NCBI GenBank assembly: GCA_020632975.1
Contig: JACKEL010000012.1
Span: forward strand, 1 to 64,000
DNA length: 64,000 bases
Origin: Myxococcales bacterium
Lineage (GTDB): Bacteria > Myxococcota_C > UBA6777
Reading direction: 5' to 3'
Each line of letters begins with the position of its first letter. Within the stretch, counting starts at the first letter, position 1. The notes under the pieces are model-generated. The model was not told the origin of the DNA. It was given only the letters and a program-made list of their open reading frames with translations, and searched no databases. Shown here in pieces: positions 16,716 through 25,791 of this stretch. Both the position numbers and the translations under genes were made by a program.

Positions 16716-17261
16716 TTAGAGGACGCGGGCTGAGACTTGGAAGACGGCATCTGCCCGCACCGTGGTGTCTTGGGTGGGGCGGCGGCCTTTGACTTCTGTT
16801 GTGATCGAAAACTTTTCAGCGCGGATATAAGCGCCAATGTCCGCGCCCGTTGGGGTAAAGGTCACGGTCTTCGAGCCTGTGGGGATATCTGCGGTCGCTA
16901 CTTCTTGTTTGGCAAGCCCGCTGGCTTCGACGAAAAAAGTCACCTTTTGCAAAAAGTCGAAGTTTTGTCCTTCTGGAGACTCGATGGTCAACGTCAGTTT
17001 CGTGAGGACGGTCTTGGTGACTCGCTCGCGTGCGACGTTATTGCTTTTAAACTCTTGCGATGTCGAGATATCCATATTCAGGAAGTTACCAAAACCGAAG
17101 TTGTCCACAAACTCTTCGAGTAATGTGCCCTTCAGTACAGTGGTGTTTCCGCTTGTAGGGACGTCGAAAGTAACGGTCCCATCACAACCTATCTGCGAAA
17201 AGCAAGTCGAAAAAAGCAAAACAAACAATACGAAAAGGCTTTTCTTGCGTGCGTAAAACAT
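16716..17261 (-). CDS. Small lipoprotein of unknown function
   Basis: A 181-residue protein. A basic hydrophobic signal (1-20) ends in 'FSQIGC', a plausible though imperfect lipobox. The mature part is beta-rich, with 'VTKTVLTKLTLTIESPEG' and 'KFSITTEVKGRRP' strands, and ends 'DAVFQVSARVL', resembling a single Ig-like or outer-membrane-associated domain. ATG 17261 has AAGGAG upstream. No known family is recognised. An imperfect CCTCTTT/AAAGAGG inverted repeat lies upstream. Confidence 0.65.
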   Translation of the reverse strand: MFYARKKSLFVLFVLLFSTCFSQIGCDGTVTFDVPTSGNTTVLKGTLLEEFVDNFGFGNFLNMDISTSQEFKSNNVARERVTKTVLTKLTLTIESPEGQNFDFLQKVTFFVEASGLAKQEVATADIPTGSKTVTFTPTGADIGAYIRAEKFSITTEVKGRRPTQDTTVRADAVFQVSARVL

Positions 17262-17399
17262 GCTTCGTTGCTCCTTGATGCTGGGTGGGGTTGGCCTCTT
17301 TGGTGGTTCTACAGACAAAGAGGTTAAAGATTGATACTGAGGGAGGAAGGATCTTGTACAAAATCTATGCGTAAGATCTCTGAGAGCAGCGTGTATGAA

Positions 17400-17840
17400 C
17401 TAGCAAACAGCTTTCGTCACAAGCTCGATGATGCGTTTCTCCTCTTTGGGGCCCAGCCCTGCAAGCGCAAAGGCTGTGGGCCACATGCTGCCATCATCCA
17501 GTTTGGCCGTATCATTGAAGCCCAACGTGGAGTATCGTGTCCCAAACTTCCCAGAGGATTGGAAAAAACAAACGATCTTTCCATCCATTGCATAAGCGGG
17601 CATACCATACCATGTCCTCGGCCACAACGCTGGCGCTGTCTGCGTCACCAACGCATGAAGCTTCCTCGCCATGTTCTTGTCGTTCTCTGCCATGGCTTCA
17701 ATCACTTCCATCACGTCTTTTTCACCGTCAGCCTTTTTCTTGTTCGCGCGTTGCTCTGCCGCAAGCTCTTTGGCACGGGCTTTCATCGCGTCACGTTCTT
17801 CCTTCGAAAATCCTGTTTCCTTGCTACTCTTCTTGGCCAT
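17400..17840 (-). CDS. DUF1801 (YdhG-like) protein
   Basis: A 146-residue cytoplasmic protein. A charged helical N-terminus (1-45) is followed by the DUF1801 core with 'TWYGMPAYAMDGKIVCFFQ', 'RYSTLGFND' and 'AKLDDGSMWPTAFAL'. Members have been linked to iron chaperoning, but the function here is unproven. It has an AAAGGAG site and is divergent from a MarR regulator gene across 79 bases, suggesting direct control by it. Confidence 0.8.
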   Translation of the reverse strand: MAKKSSKETGFSKEERDAMKARAKELAAEQRANKKKADGEKDVMEVIEAMAENDKNMARKLHALVTQTAPALWPRTWYGMPAYAMDGKIVCFFQSSGKFGTRYSTLGFNDTAKLDDGSMWPTAFALAGLGPKEEKRIIELVTKAVC

Positions 17841-17873
17841 GCTCGTCTCCTTTTCTTATTTGGTTTTTAGCTC

Positions 17874-17886
17874 TATATTCGAGATA
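17874..17886. promoter_or_regulatory. Candidate MarR operator
   Basis: An imperfect palindrome TATATTCGAGATA lies midway between the divergent DUF1801 and MarR genes, the usual position for an autoregulatory MarR site. There is a single copy, so support is weak. Confidence 0.3.
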
Positions 17887-17919
17887 CTTTATTTTAAAGC
17901 TTTCCTCAAGAGGTTTGTG

Positions 17920-18387
17920 ATGCGTTCAAAGAAAGATTTGGAACTCCATGTTTTGCTTGCCGCGAAGGAGAATGGCATGGGTTCGATCCTGTTTCGCAAT
18001 GCACTTGCAAAGAAGTTGGGTCTCAACCTCACAGAGTCTTTGTGCTTGACCATCTTGGGTACCAAGGGTCGTTCGACTCCGACCGAACTTTCCCGATACA
18101 TCGGTCTTTCCACTGGTTCAACCACGACCCTTCTGGATCGCTTAGAGAAACGGAACTTTATTCGCCGTCGGCCAAATCCAGAAGATCGACGCGGCGTGGT
18201 GATCGAGATCGACGAAAGCTACACCAAGATCGCGCGCACGCTTGTTGTGGGGGTCCAAGAGGCGCATCGAGCGTTGATTGCGCGTTATTCAGAAGAGCAA
18301 CTAGAGGTGATTGCAGACTTTTTGCATGGATTTGCCAAGAATCTCGAAGACCACGCACGCAAGATCGAAGAAGAGCCCTTGGGCTAG
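17920..18387 (+). CDS. MarR family transcriptional regulator
   Basis: A 155-residue winged-helix regulator. The HTH region 'STPTELSRYIGLSTGSTTT' and the wing 'RRRPNPEDRRGVVIEI' are clear MarR marks, flanked by N- and C-terminal dimer helices. ATG 17920 is chosen; the longer frame upstream merely overlaps DUF1801 on the other strand. It probably represses itself and the divergent DUF1801 gene in response to a small ligand. Confidence 0.88.
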   Translation: MRSKKDLELHVLLAAKENGMGSILFRNALAKKLGLNLTESLCLTILGTKGRSTPTELSRYIGLSTGSTTTLLDRLEKRNFIRRRPNPEDRRGVVIEIDESYTKIARTLVVGVQEAHRALIARYSEEQLEVIADFLHGFAKNLEDHARKIEEEPLG

Positions 18388-18553
18388 GGCCGAGGGTAGA
18401 AACACTCTTTTGGGGACTCTTCATTTCTTCGGTGGGACGGTGGTTTTCTTGTCTGCCATGTGCAGATCTGCTCGTGCGTTCGACTCTCTTTCAATGTGCT
18501 GATCTCTCACGTGTCCTGCAAACGAGCGTGAGGTCAAAAGAAAGGGAGTGTTG

Positions 18554-21500
18554 ATGTCTTCGTTGGATTCGTTTCAGAGGTTGGGTTTCGCAAATCTTTG
18601 TAAAGGTTTGTTCTTGTGTTTTCTTCTCGTCATGGGGGGAGGTGTTGTCGGGTGTGTTCCTTCCCAACCAACGCCCGCTGATGGCGCTACGCCAGAAGGA
18701 GAGCGGCCCCCTCTCACACCTGAAGAACGAACGCCCGAATCCACAGAGTTAACGCCCGAATCCACAGAGTTAACGCCCGAACCCACAGAGCTGACACCTG
18801 AACCCACAGAGCCGACACCCGAGCAAATATCCGAACCAACCGAGCCCGTGATCGAGCGTTCAGAGTGGGTGGCGGATGGGGCGGAAGCGACACCTGAGCC
18901 GACGGAGGTAACGCCCGAATCAGCAGAGATAACGCCCGAATCGACGGAGCCTGTGTTGGATGGCTCCATTCCGCCAGATGGTTCGATGCCGCCACCATGG
19001 ACGCTTTCTCCTCAGGTGGTTTCATCTTCTCAGTCTGCAAAGTCCGCAAAACCGGGAGAAAAAGTCACCTTTCGCATCGAAGCGCTTGCGCCGCAAGGCG
19101 GAGCTTTGCAGTTTGCTTGGCGCAACAACCAAGGTTCGATCACGAACAACATCACCAACACGGGGACAGGGCCTTTTGCGAGCCAGTTGGTATGGCCGAT
19201 GTCCACACAAGGCAACTTGGTTCAGGTGACGATCACAGGTCCTTCCGGGCCGCCCACGGTGTATTCTTTTAGTGTCCAAGCGGCTTCTCTCCCTGAGGCC
19301 TTTGCGGGAGGGGGGGGAGGTGGTTCTAGCGAGCAGACTTTGGGGCGCGATGTGGCTGTCGATCCCAACGGAAACAGCTATGTTGTGGGTGACTTTTCTC
19401 AACAAGCGACGTTTGGTAGCACAACCCTTCAAGAAACCAGCGACAGTTCGACGCCGCCTTCGCATCGAACGGTCTTTGTCGCCAAGATGGATGCGACAGG
19501 AACGTGGCTTTGGGCGACAAAAGCAGGGGGCGTGCTGAATGCTACCGCCTCAGGTGTGGTGCTTGATGGCAACGGAAACATCTACATTACAGGGGGATTC
19601 AGTGGTTCGGCAACCTTTGGGGCGACAACGCTGACTTCTGTGGGCGACGAAGATATCTTCATCGCCAAGCTCGATAGTGCAGGCAACTGGTTGTGGGCCA
19701 AACAAGCGGGAGGTTCTGCGGCAGATCGGGGGTATTCGATCGCAACAGACGGAAACCATCAGGTGTATGTGTATGGTCTCTTTGGGACCAATAGCCCGAA
19801 TGCAACAGCGACTTTTGGTAACGTCACATTTAGTTCACCTGCTAGGGGATTTGTCGCCAAGTTGAGTGATAGCGGTGCTTGGCTATGGGTAAAACAAGCC
19901 GCAGGCACCTTCTTTAGTACGCTATCAGGGAAGCCTGGAGACCTCTATGTGACGGCCAGTGGAGATGTTTATCTCACAACCTCATTCTCTGGGACTTTTA
20001 CGATGGGGAGCACCACTGTCAATGCCACAGGGAGAGGGATCTTGGTGGCGAAGATGGATGCCCAAGGCAACTGGTTGTGGGTGAAACAGACCGTAGGGAT
20101 GGGGGGGAGTTCTGGTACGGGTATCACGGTCGATGCACAAGGGGATGCGTATCTTGTTGGAAACTTTACACAAAGTGTGAGCTTTGGCAGCACCACACTG
20201 ACAGCATCATCGATGTCAGACTATTTCGTGGCCAAGATCGACGGTAGCGGTCAGTGGCAGTGGGCCATCCAAAGCGGGAATGCGGTGCTCTCTGTCCTAG
20301 GTCTCAACGTTGCTGTGGATGCCAACGGGATGCTTTTTATCACGGGGATGGCGCAAGGTTCGCTGACATTCGGGACGCATACGCTCTCTTCTACCTCCTC
20401 AACAAGCGTCTTTGTGGCAGAGATGGACCCCAGCGGAAAATGGATCTGTGCTATTCAAACAGGTGGGCAAGGGGCCTATGGTTCCGCTACCATCGATGTA
20501 AACGTCCATGGCGACTTTCGAATCACGGGATCTTTTCGAGGGAACACAACCTTCGGTCAGACCCAACTGTCCGCCAATACCGCGACCGAAGCTTTCGTTT
20601 GGCATTACACCGCAGGTCGTTGCCCAACGCAGGTCGTCTCTGCAACAAGTGACCATGCTAGTATAGGTAAGGCTGTGGCGACAGATAACCTCGGAAACAA
20701 GTGGGTTGTCGGCACCTATACCACCTCGATCTCTTTTGGCAACCACCAGTTGATCGCGCCGCCCATGCCAGCTTTCCCCACTTTGCCCCATCTCTTCATC
20801 GCAAAGATGGATGTGAATCGACACTGGCTTTGGGCTTCTCAAGCCAACTCTCCTGCGGGGATCTTGCCTTTCTCGCTCGCGGTGGATAGCCAAGGTCATG
20901 CATACGTGACAGGCATCTTTTACAACCAAGCCAGCTTTGGAAACCAAGGACTCCAGTCCTCAGGAAATCGCGCATTTCTCGCCAAGATTGACGGTAGTGG
21001 TAACTGGCTTTGGGTGCGATCGATCGATAATGGCGGGGTCGGACGCCCTCCTAGAGTTCAAGTCGATGCCTCTGATCAGGTGGTGATTAGCGGCGCGTAT
21101 CTTGGGACCATCGTCTTGGGTTCGACGCAACTCACAAACACAGCCTCGCAGCCCAACAGTCAATACAATATGTTCGTGGCCAAGTTGGACGGACTGGGCA
21201 ACTGGCTTTGGGCCACCAAAGCTGGCGGTCATAACGTTACGCTCAGTGGTGGGGTTGCGTATCCAACAGGCCTTGATATCGACGCCAACGGCACCATCTA
21301 CACCACGGGGTCTTACGTTGGTCCTGTGCGCTTTGGCACGCACGACTTTAGCCAAGTGGGTGGAACACATTGTTTTGTGGGAGCGCTTTCTTCGAGTGGG
21401 ACATGGCAGTGGGTCAAAGGCGCCTCTGGTTGCAGCGACGGAAGCGTCACGGTGGATCAGAGCGGTGGCGTGTTGATCACTGGGGTCTTTTATACACAGA

Positions 21501-21946
21501 CTGCTTTCGGAGGCTTTTCGCTCCAAACAAGCCATACTGCGGCCATGTTCGTTGCCAAGATGGATGCTAGCCAAAACTGGCTTTGGGCCGTCAAAGCGGA
21601 TGGTCCAAGTTCTGGGACAGGGAGTGCGGCGGCTCCCACCAGCATCCATGCTACATCCACGGGGGAGATCTCCATCACGGGTACGCTTGTAGGCACTACT
21701 TCCTTTGGAAGTTTCAACTTGTCGTCTGCTCTTCGCGATGCTTTTGTCGTTCGGATGAGTGCCACAGGGAGTTGGGTCTCTGCGGAAAAAGCGGGAGGGA
21801 CAAAGGATGATCTGGGGGAAGATGGGGCTCTTGAACCACAAGGAAGTGCCGTTGTGACTGGGACTTTTCGTGATACCGCGAGCTTTGGCTCTGCCCAGCT
21901 TTCTGCACCACTCAACGCCACGCGTTTCTTTGTATGGTTCCCTTAA
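18554..21946 (+). CDS. Giant lipoprotein with Pro/Thr/Glu stalk and about twelve propeller repeats
   Basis: A 1130-residue exported lipoprotein. The signal ends at 'GGVVGC' (lipobox), followed by a stalk of near-identical TPES/TPEP-TE(L/P) heptads (about residues 40-125), encoded by 21-base DNA repeats. A PKD/Ig-like domain (140-240) comes next. Then about twelve SBBP-like blades follow, each with 'DxxGNxYVxGxF', 'ATFGxTTL', 'FVAKMDxxGxWLWA' and 'AGG'. The protein is probably held in the outer membrane with the propellers outside. The ATG at 18554 has AAGGGAG. It could mediate adhesion or carbohydrate binding; no enzyme motif is seen. Confidence 0.85.
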   Translation: MSSLDSFQRLGFANLCKGLFLCFLLVMGGGVVGCVPSQPTPADGATPEGERPPLTPEERTPESTELTPESTELTPEPTELTPEPTEPTPEQISEPTEPVIERSEWVADGAEATPEPTEVTPESAEITPESTEPVLDGSIPPDGSMPPPWTLSPQVVSSSQSAKSAKPGEKVTFRIEALAPQGGALQFAWRNNQGSITNNITNTGTGPFASQLVWPMSTQGNLVQVTITGPSGPPTVYSFSVQAASLPEAFAGGGGGGSSEQTLGRDVAVDPNGNSYVVGDFSQQATFGSTTLQETSDSSTPPSHRTVFVAKMDATGTWLWATKAGGVLNATASGVVLDGNGNIYITGGFSGSATFGATTLTSVGDEDIFIAKLDSAGNWLWAKQAGGSAADRGYSIATDGNHQVYVYGLFGTNSPNATATFGNVTFSSPARGFVAKLSDSGAWLWVKQAAGTFFSTLSGKPGDLYVTASGDVYLTTSFSGTFTMGSTTVNATGRGILVAKMDAQGNWLWVKQTVGMGGSSGTGITVDAQGDAYLVGNFTQSVSFGSTTLTASSMSDYFVAKIDGSGQWQWAIQSGNAVLSVLGLNVAVDANGMLFITGMAQGSLTFGTHTLSSTSSTSVFVAEMDPSGKWICAIQTGGQGAYGSATIDVNVHGDFRITGSFRGNTTFGQTQLSANTATEAFVWHYTAGRCPTQVVSATSDHASIGKAVATDNLGNKWVVGTYTTSISFGNHQLIAPPMPAFPTLPHLFIAKMDVNRHWLWASQANSPAGILPFSLAVDSQGHAYVTGIFYNQASFGNQGLQSSGNRAFLAKIDGSGNWLWVRSIDNGGVGRPPRVQVDASDQVVISGAYLGTIVLGSTQLTNTASQPNSQYNMFVAKLDGLGNWLWATKAGGHNVTLSGGVAYPTGLDIDANGTIYTTGSYVGPVRFGTHDFSQVGGTHCFVGALSSSGTWQWVKGASGCSDGSVTVDQSGGVLITGVFYTQTAFGGFSLQTSHTAAMFVAKMDASQNWLWAVKADGPSSGTGSAAAPTSIHATSTGEISITGTLVGTTSFGSFNLSSALRDAFVVRMSATGSWVSAEKAGGTKDDLGEDGALEPQGSAVVTGTFRDTASFGSAQLSAPLNATRFFVWFP

Positions 21947-21968
21947 CTTTTCTGCCGACCTTCTCTTC

Positions 21969-22895
21969 TTATCTTTCCGTATTATCGGTCGTTTGCGTCT
22001 CTGTGAAAGGTTGTTTTTGAAAGACCTCGATCAAGAACTCGACAAAAGCGCGGACCTTGCCTGACATGAGATGACGACGCGCAAACAACGCATACGCCGC
22101 CCATTCCAACGCGACTTGTCCCACAAAGAGCTGACGCAGATGTCCTGTTTTTAGATCCTCTTGCACCGCAAAAGACGGACACAGCGCGATCCCCATCCCT
22201 CGAAGCGCGAGAGAACGCACCACCGTTGGGCTGTTGACCCTTGCGGGTCCTGTGACATGCACGACTTGCTTCTGCCCATCCACCAAAAAAGGCCATCGTC
22301 CTGCGTCTCGAAAGTTGGTGTCGATAAGACACGCATGTTCTCGTAGGTCCGTTGGTTGGGTTGGATAGCCCGCGCGTTCCAAGTAGGAGGGCGACGCGAC
22401 CGCCAACACGGGGACTGGGCAGAGTTTGCGAGCGATCAAGCTAGAGTCTTGCGGTGTGGTCACGCGCACAGCCACGTGGAATCCCTCTTCCACGAGATCA
22501 ACATGGCGATGTGTTAGGTGGAGATCCAACAACACATCTGGATAACGCACGGCAAAGTCTTCCCACAGCGCTTGTTCTAACCACGCAAAAGAGCTTGGTG
22601 TCATGGTCACGCGGAGGAGTCCTTGCGGGGCGAGATGTGTCCCTTGAACGGACGTTTCCAACTGCTCGATCTCTCCCAACAATTCCACACAGCGTTCGTA
22701 GTAGTGCTGGCCTGTTTCTGTGAGGCGGAGAGAGCGGGTCGTTCTTTCCAAAAGCGCGACACCCAAGGAGGTTTCCAAGGCTGCGATGTGTTTGCTGACC
22801 AACGCCTTTGAGCGATCCCAACCCTGTGCTGCGGCGCTGAAACTACCGGCATCTACGACACGAATGAACGCTTCCATCTGTGTGAGGCGATCCAT
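21969..22895 (-). CDS. LysR family transcriptional regulator
   Basis: A 308-residue LysR regulator. The N-terminal HTH 'AFIRVVDAGSFSAAAQGWDRSK' region (residues 8-29, written here in part) and 'LVSKHIAALETSLGVALLERTTR' identify it. It belongs to the DsdC/CrgA-like group with 'DLHLTHRHVDLVEEG' in the effector domain. ATG 22895 has a GGAGG site. It is divergent from a VOC-family gene across 169 bases that contain two strong inverted repeats, so it likely controls that gene and itself. Confidence 0.92.
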   Translation of the reverse strand: MDRLTQMEAFIRVVDAGSFSAAAQGWDRSKALVSKHIAALETSLGVALLERTTRSLRLTETGQHYYERCVELLGEIEQLETSVQGTHLAPQGLLRVTMTPSSFAWLEQALWEDFAVRYPDVLLDLHLTHRHVDLVEEGFHVAVRVTTPQDSSLIARKLCPVPVLAVASPSYLERAGYPTQPTDLREHACLIDTNFRDAGRWPFLVDGQKQVVHVTGPARVNSPTVVRSLALRGMGIALCPSFAVQEDLKTGHLRQLFVGQVALEWAAYALFARRHLMSGKVRAFVEFLIEVFQKQPFTETQTTDNTER

Positions 22896-22919
22896 CTCTC
22901 CTCCATCTGTGCTTCTATC

Positions 22920-22936
22920 GTTTCCAATTTGGAAAC
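22920..22936. promoter_or_regulatory. Perfect 17-base palindrome, candidate LysR operator
   Basis: GTTTCCAA and TTGGAAAC arms around one central base, 25 bases upstream of the lysR start. It has the T-N11-A symmetry expected of LysR sites. Confidence 0.65.
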
Positions 22937-22964
22937 AATCTATTTCTAAGAGAGTGATTGTTTC
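22932..22964. promoter_or_regulatory. Second inverted repeat overlapping the first
   Basis: Perfect nine-base arms GAAACAATC (22932-22940) and GATTGTTTC (22956-22964) with a 15-base spacer. It shares its left arm with the palindrome at 22920-22936, so the half-sites are arranged as recall and activation sites of a LysR regulator often are. Confidence 0.55.
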
Positions 22965-23064
22965 TCTTTTGTTAGCGAGTACACTCAAGTTGTCAACGAG
23001 ATGCACAGCGTAAGAGACGAAACACAAGCTATATCGGGCTGATTTGAAAAAGGGAGGTTTGAGC

Positions 23065-23472
23065 ATGACGACAGAAGCCAAGACACAAGGTATCCATCAC
23101 GTAGGTCTGACGGTTCCTGACATCCACGAGACACGGGCTTTTTTTGTCGATGTCTTAGGATTTAATCAAGTCGGCGAAAAGCCTGACTATCCCGCCGTTT
23201 TTGTCTCAGATGGTCATATCATGTTGACCTTGTGGCAGGTCCAAGAACGAGAGGCGATGGTGCCCTTCGATCGGAAGCGTTGTGTGGGCCTTCACCATCT
23301 GGCCTTGCGTATCCCCAGCCAAGCGGCCTTAGACGCGTTGCACCAAACGCTTACAACGACCGAGGATGTGGAGATCGAGTTTGCCCCTGAGCCTTTGGGC
23401 GCGACAGGTGTGCGTCACATGATGTGCTTGATTCCTGGAGGGGTCCGCATCGAGTTTTTGGCTGTTGGTTAG
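23065..23472 (+). CDS. VOC (glyoxalase/bleomycin resistance/dioxygenase) family protein
   Basis: A 135-residue vicinal-oxygen-chelate protein. 'GIHHVGLTVPDIHETRAFFV' opens the first betaalphabetabetabeta module (His near residue 10 as metal ligand). 'GLHHLALRIPS' opens the second, and 'GVRIEFLA' near the end supplies the Glu ligand. The substrate is unknown. The ATG at 23065 has GGGAGG; upstream codons are not needed. It is divergent from lysR and followed by an FMN-binding protein gene 55 bases on, suggesting a small detoxification operon. Confidence 0.85.
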   Translation: MTTEAKTQGIHHVGLTVPDIHETRAFFVDVLGFNQVGEKPDYPAVFVSDGHIMLTLWQVQEREAMVPFDRKRCVGLHHLALRIPSQAALDALHQTLTTTEDVEIEFAPEPLGATGVRHMMCLIPGGVRIEFLAVG

Positions 23473-23527
23473 GCGGTTCATTCGATGGCTACAAGGGTTC
23501 GTAGCATCGGGGAAGATGGGGAGAGCC

Positions 23528-24094
23528 ATGAGTGACAAAGGAAGAGCGTACCACAGTGATGTCGCGTTTTCTGCATCCGTGAAACAAGCTCAAAGCGAGC
23601 GGGGTTCTCGCGAGGTTTACGAAAAAGCCATGCAGCGACGTGACTGGTCCAACGAAGTGACCGAGGGGCTGGCCGATTTTATTGCAGAGCGCGACAGTTT
23701 TTATCTTGGGACGGCTTCTGTGGATGGGCAGCCTTATATCCAACATCGCGGTGGGCCTAAGGGATTTCTCAAAGTGCTTGATAAGCACCGCTTGGCATTC
23801 GCCGACTATCGGGGAAATCGACAGTATGTGTCTCTTGGGAATCTCCGCGAAAACGACAAAGCTTTTCTCTTTTTGATGGACTACGCCAATCGACGACGGA
23901 TCAAGATCTGGGGTCGTGCGGCGTTTGTGGAAGACGATCCTTCGCTTTTCTTACGTGTCAGCGACCCTGATTACGAAGCCATCCCCGAGCGTGTTTTGGT
24001 CTTTACCATCGAGGCTTGGGATACAAACTGCCCCCAACATATCCCACAGCGCTACACCGTCGAAGAGTTCCGCCAGATCCGCGAAGGACTGTGA
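23528..24094 (+). CDS. Pyridoxamine-5'-phosphate-oxidase-like split-barrel flavoprotein
   Basis: A 188-residue protein of the PNPOx-like split barrel group. 'DSFYLGTASVDGQPYIQHRG', 'LAFADYRGNRQYVSLGNL' and 'IKIWGRAAFVED' match its FMN-binding core. Members usually reduce small molecules or bind flavin. ATG 23528 follows GGGAGAGCC. It lies behind the VOC gene and is likely in the same LysR-controlled unit. Confidence 0.85.
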   Translation: MSDKGRAYHSDVAFSASVKQAQSERGSREVYEKAMQRRDWSNEVTEGLADFIAERDSFYLGTASVDGQPYIQHRGGPKGFLKVLDKHRLAFADYRGNRQYVSLGNLRENDKAFLFLMDYANRRRIKIWGRAAFVEDDPSLFLRVSDPDYEAIPERVLVFTIEAWDTNCPQHIPQRYTVEEFRQIREGL

Positions 24095-24140
24095 TCCCCC
24101 TCCACTTGGGGCAACCCATCGTGTCCGCCCGTTACCAGAA

Positions 24141-24234
24141 GATTTGCGCAGGCCTGTCACCTCTCCCCACTTTTCGGGGTTTGGGCGGTCCGCTATCGAG
24201 GATTTGCGCACCTGCCACCTCTCCCCACTTTTCG
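24141..24234. repeat. Direct repeat between convergent genes
   Basis: A unit of about 35 bases, starting GATTTGCGCA and ending CCCCACTTTTCG, occurs at 24141-24176 and again at 24201-24234 with a two-base deletion and small changes. It lies in the short gap between the convergent flavoprotein and antiporter genes. The gap holds no gene. Confidence 0.75.
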
Positions 24235-24279
24235 AGGCGACTCTCCGTTGTTCAGTCGTTGCTCGATATACCGAGGATA

Positions 24280-25734
24280 TCAGCGAAGGAAAAGCAGGAC
24301 ATAGACGGTTGCGAGGGCGATTTGTAGGAGGGCGAAGGGGAGGGCTTTGACCACGAACTCTCCGAAAGACAGCTTGAGTCCGTGTTTATGGATGATGGTA
24401 ACGGCGACGAGCGTCGAAGCCGAGCCGATGGGGGTGAGGTTTCCGCCAAGGTTGGCGCCAAAGATCACGGACCACCAAAGCCCCGAACTCGAGGGGGTAT
24501 TCATGTTGCCAAGGATCTTTGCAAGCATGGCAGCGAGGGGGATGTTGTCTGTGACAGAGCTGAAAGCGCTTGCGGAGATCAAGACCAGTCCGCTTCCAAG
24601 GGTCGGTCCGAGCTTGACGATGACAGAGAGACCTTTGCCGATCAGGGCGAGGACTTGGGCATGTTCCATCACGTGAATCACCACAAACAGTCCTGCAAAG
24701 AAGGCCAAAAGGTCCCAGTCTACGGCTTGATAGAACTTGTCGGCTTCTGACTTGTAGCGGATCAGCATGATCAGTGCGAAGCCAAGGGCAACATAGCCCA
24801 TCCCAAGATCCTTGATGTAAGGCAGGAAAGAAGCTGTGGCCAGTGTCCCAACGAAAAGTCCTGTCATGGTGGTGGCGAACCAGAAGAAGCCGTTGCTTTC
24901 GATACCGTCGTTTTCGTCGAAGCTTTGGACTTTTTCGTTGGCTGCGGCCATCTCTTTTTCGTTGGTGAGTCCTTCGATTTTAAAGAGTTTCGCACCCATC
25001 CAGATGGTAAGGGCGGTGGCTACGGCGACATAGGGACATGCGACGATAAAGAACTTTGCGAAAGAGATCTTGGCGGCATTCCCAACGATGATGTTGGGCA
25101 CGGAACTGATCAGGGTTAGCAGACCCCCGATGTTGGTGAGCAAACCCTCGATCAAAAGGAAGCCAAGGAGCTTTTCTCGACGTTCCAGTTTTTCCAAAGA
25201 GACGACGGTTAGGGATCCCACGATGATCATCGCCGTCACGTTGTTGAGGACCGCAGAGAAAAGCACGGTCATCACGCCGTAATAGGTGAGGAGCTTTTTG
25301 GGATCGCCATTGGAAGCTTTGGTGAGTTTGATCGCGATCCAAGAGAAGAGGCCCGAGCGCGAGGTCACATCGACGAAGACGCTAGAGCCTAGGATGATTG
25401 CGACGACACCCCAGTCGATGGCTGGGATGTAGACGGGCATCTCGATCTTTTCGTGAAGGGGATTTTCGACGAAGAAGCGTCCTGCTTGGCTCAAGGGGAG
25501 CAAGCCAAAGATATCCGCGAGCAACAGGCTGACGACAGCGAAGACGCCGACGATCACGGACTTTTTCGCGTGGAGCTTTTCTTCAAGGGCAAGGCTCAAG
25601 ATCATCAAGATGAGCAGGACAAGAAAAAACAGTGTTACCCCGAGCGATACGGCATGATGAGCGTGTGGCTGGGAAGCCGCAAGAGAAGCGGGGACGCTGG
25701 TGGGGCTGCTTGCAAACCAAGTGAACCATGACAT
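24280..25734 (-). CDS. NhaD/SLC13-like sodium:proton antiporter or anion permease
   Basis: A 484-residue membrane protein with about twelve transmembrane helices. It has the ion-transporter-superfamily repeats 'AVLNNVTAMIIVGSLTV' and 'FSSVTDNIPLAAML', each with the D/N-N dipeptide typical of NhaD and ArsB/P-protein relatives. 'PNIIVGNAAKI' and 'GANLGGNLTPIGSASTLVAV' are further marks. It likely exchanges Na+ for H+, but an anion substrate cannot be excluded. It is downstream of, and probably cotranscribed with, the soluble protein gene at 25792-26643. Confidence 0.87.
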   Translation of the reverse strand: MSWFTWFASSPTSVPASLAASQPHAHHAVSLGVTLFFLVLLILMILSLALEEKLHAKKSVIVGVFAVVSLLLADIFGLLPLSQAGRFFVENPLHEKIEMPVYIPAIDWGVVAIILGSSVFVDVTSRSGLFSWIAIKLTKASNGDPKKLLTYYGVMTVLFSAVLNNVTAMIIVGSLTVVSLEKLERREKLLGFLLIEGLLTNIGGLLTLISSVPNIIVGNAAKISFAKFFIVACPYVAVATALTIWMGAKLFKIEGLTNEKEMAAANEKVQSFDENDGIESNGFFWFATTMTGLFVGTLATASFLPYIKDLGMGYVALGFALIMLIRYKSEADKFYQAVDWDLLAFFAGLFVVIHVMEHAQVLALIGKGLSVIVKLGPTLGSGLVLISASAFSSVTDNIPLAAMLAKILGNMNTPSSSGLWWSVIFGANLGGNLTPIGSASTLVAVTIIHKHGLKLSFGEFVVKALPFALLQIALATVYVLLFLR

Positions 25735-25791
25735 GGGTTTTCTTCCTCGTATAAGCGCGGTGGATGGTCGATCTTCAAAGAAGCAGGCTTG

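Noticed and set aside
18730..18830. CRISPR-like repeats
   Set aside because: The 21-base repeats have no spacers and encode a Thr-Pro-Glu stalk in frame.
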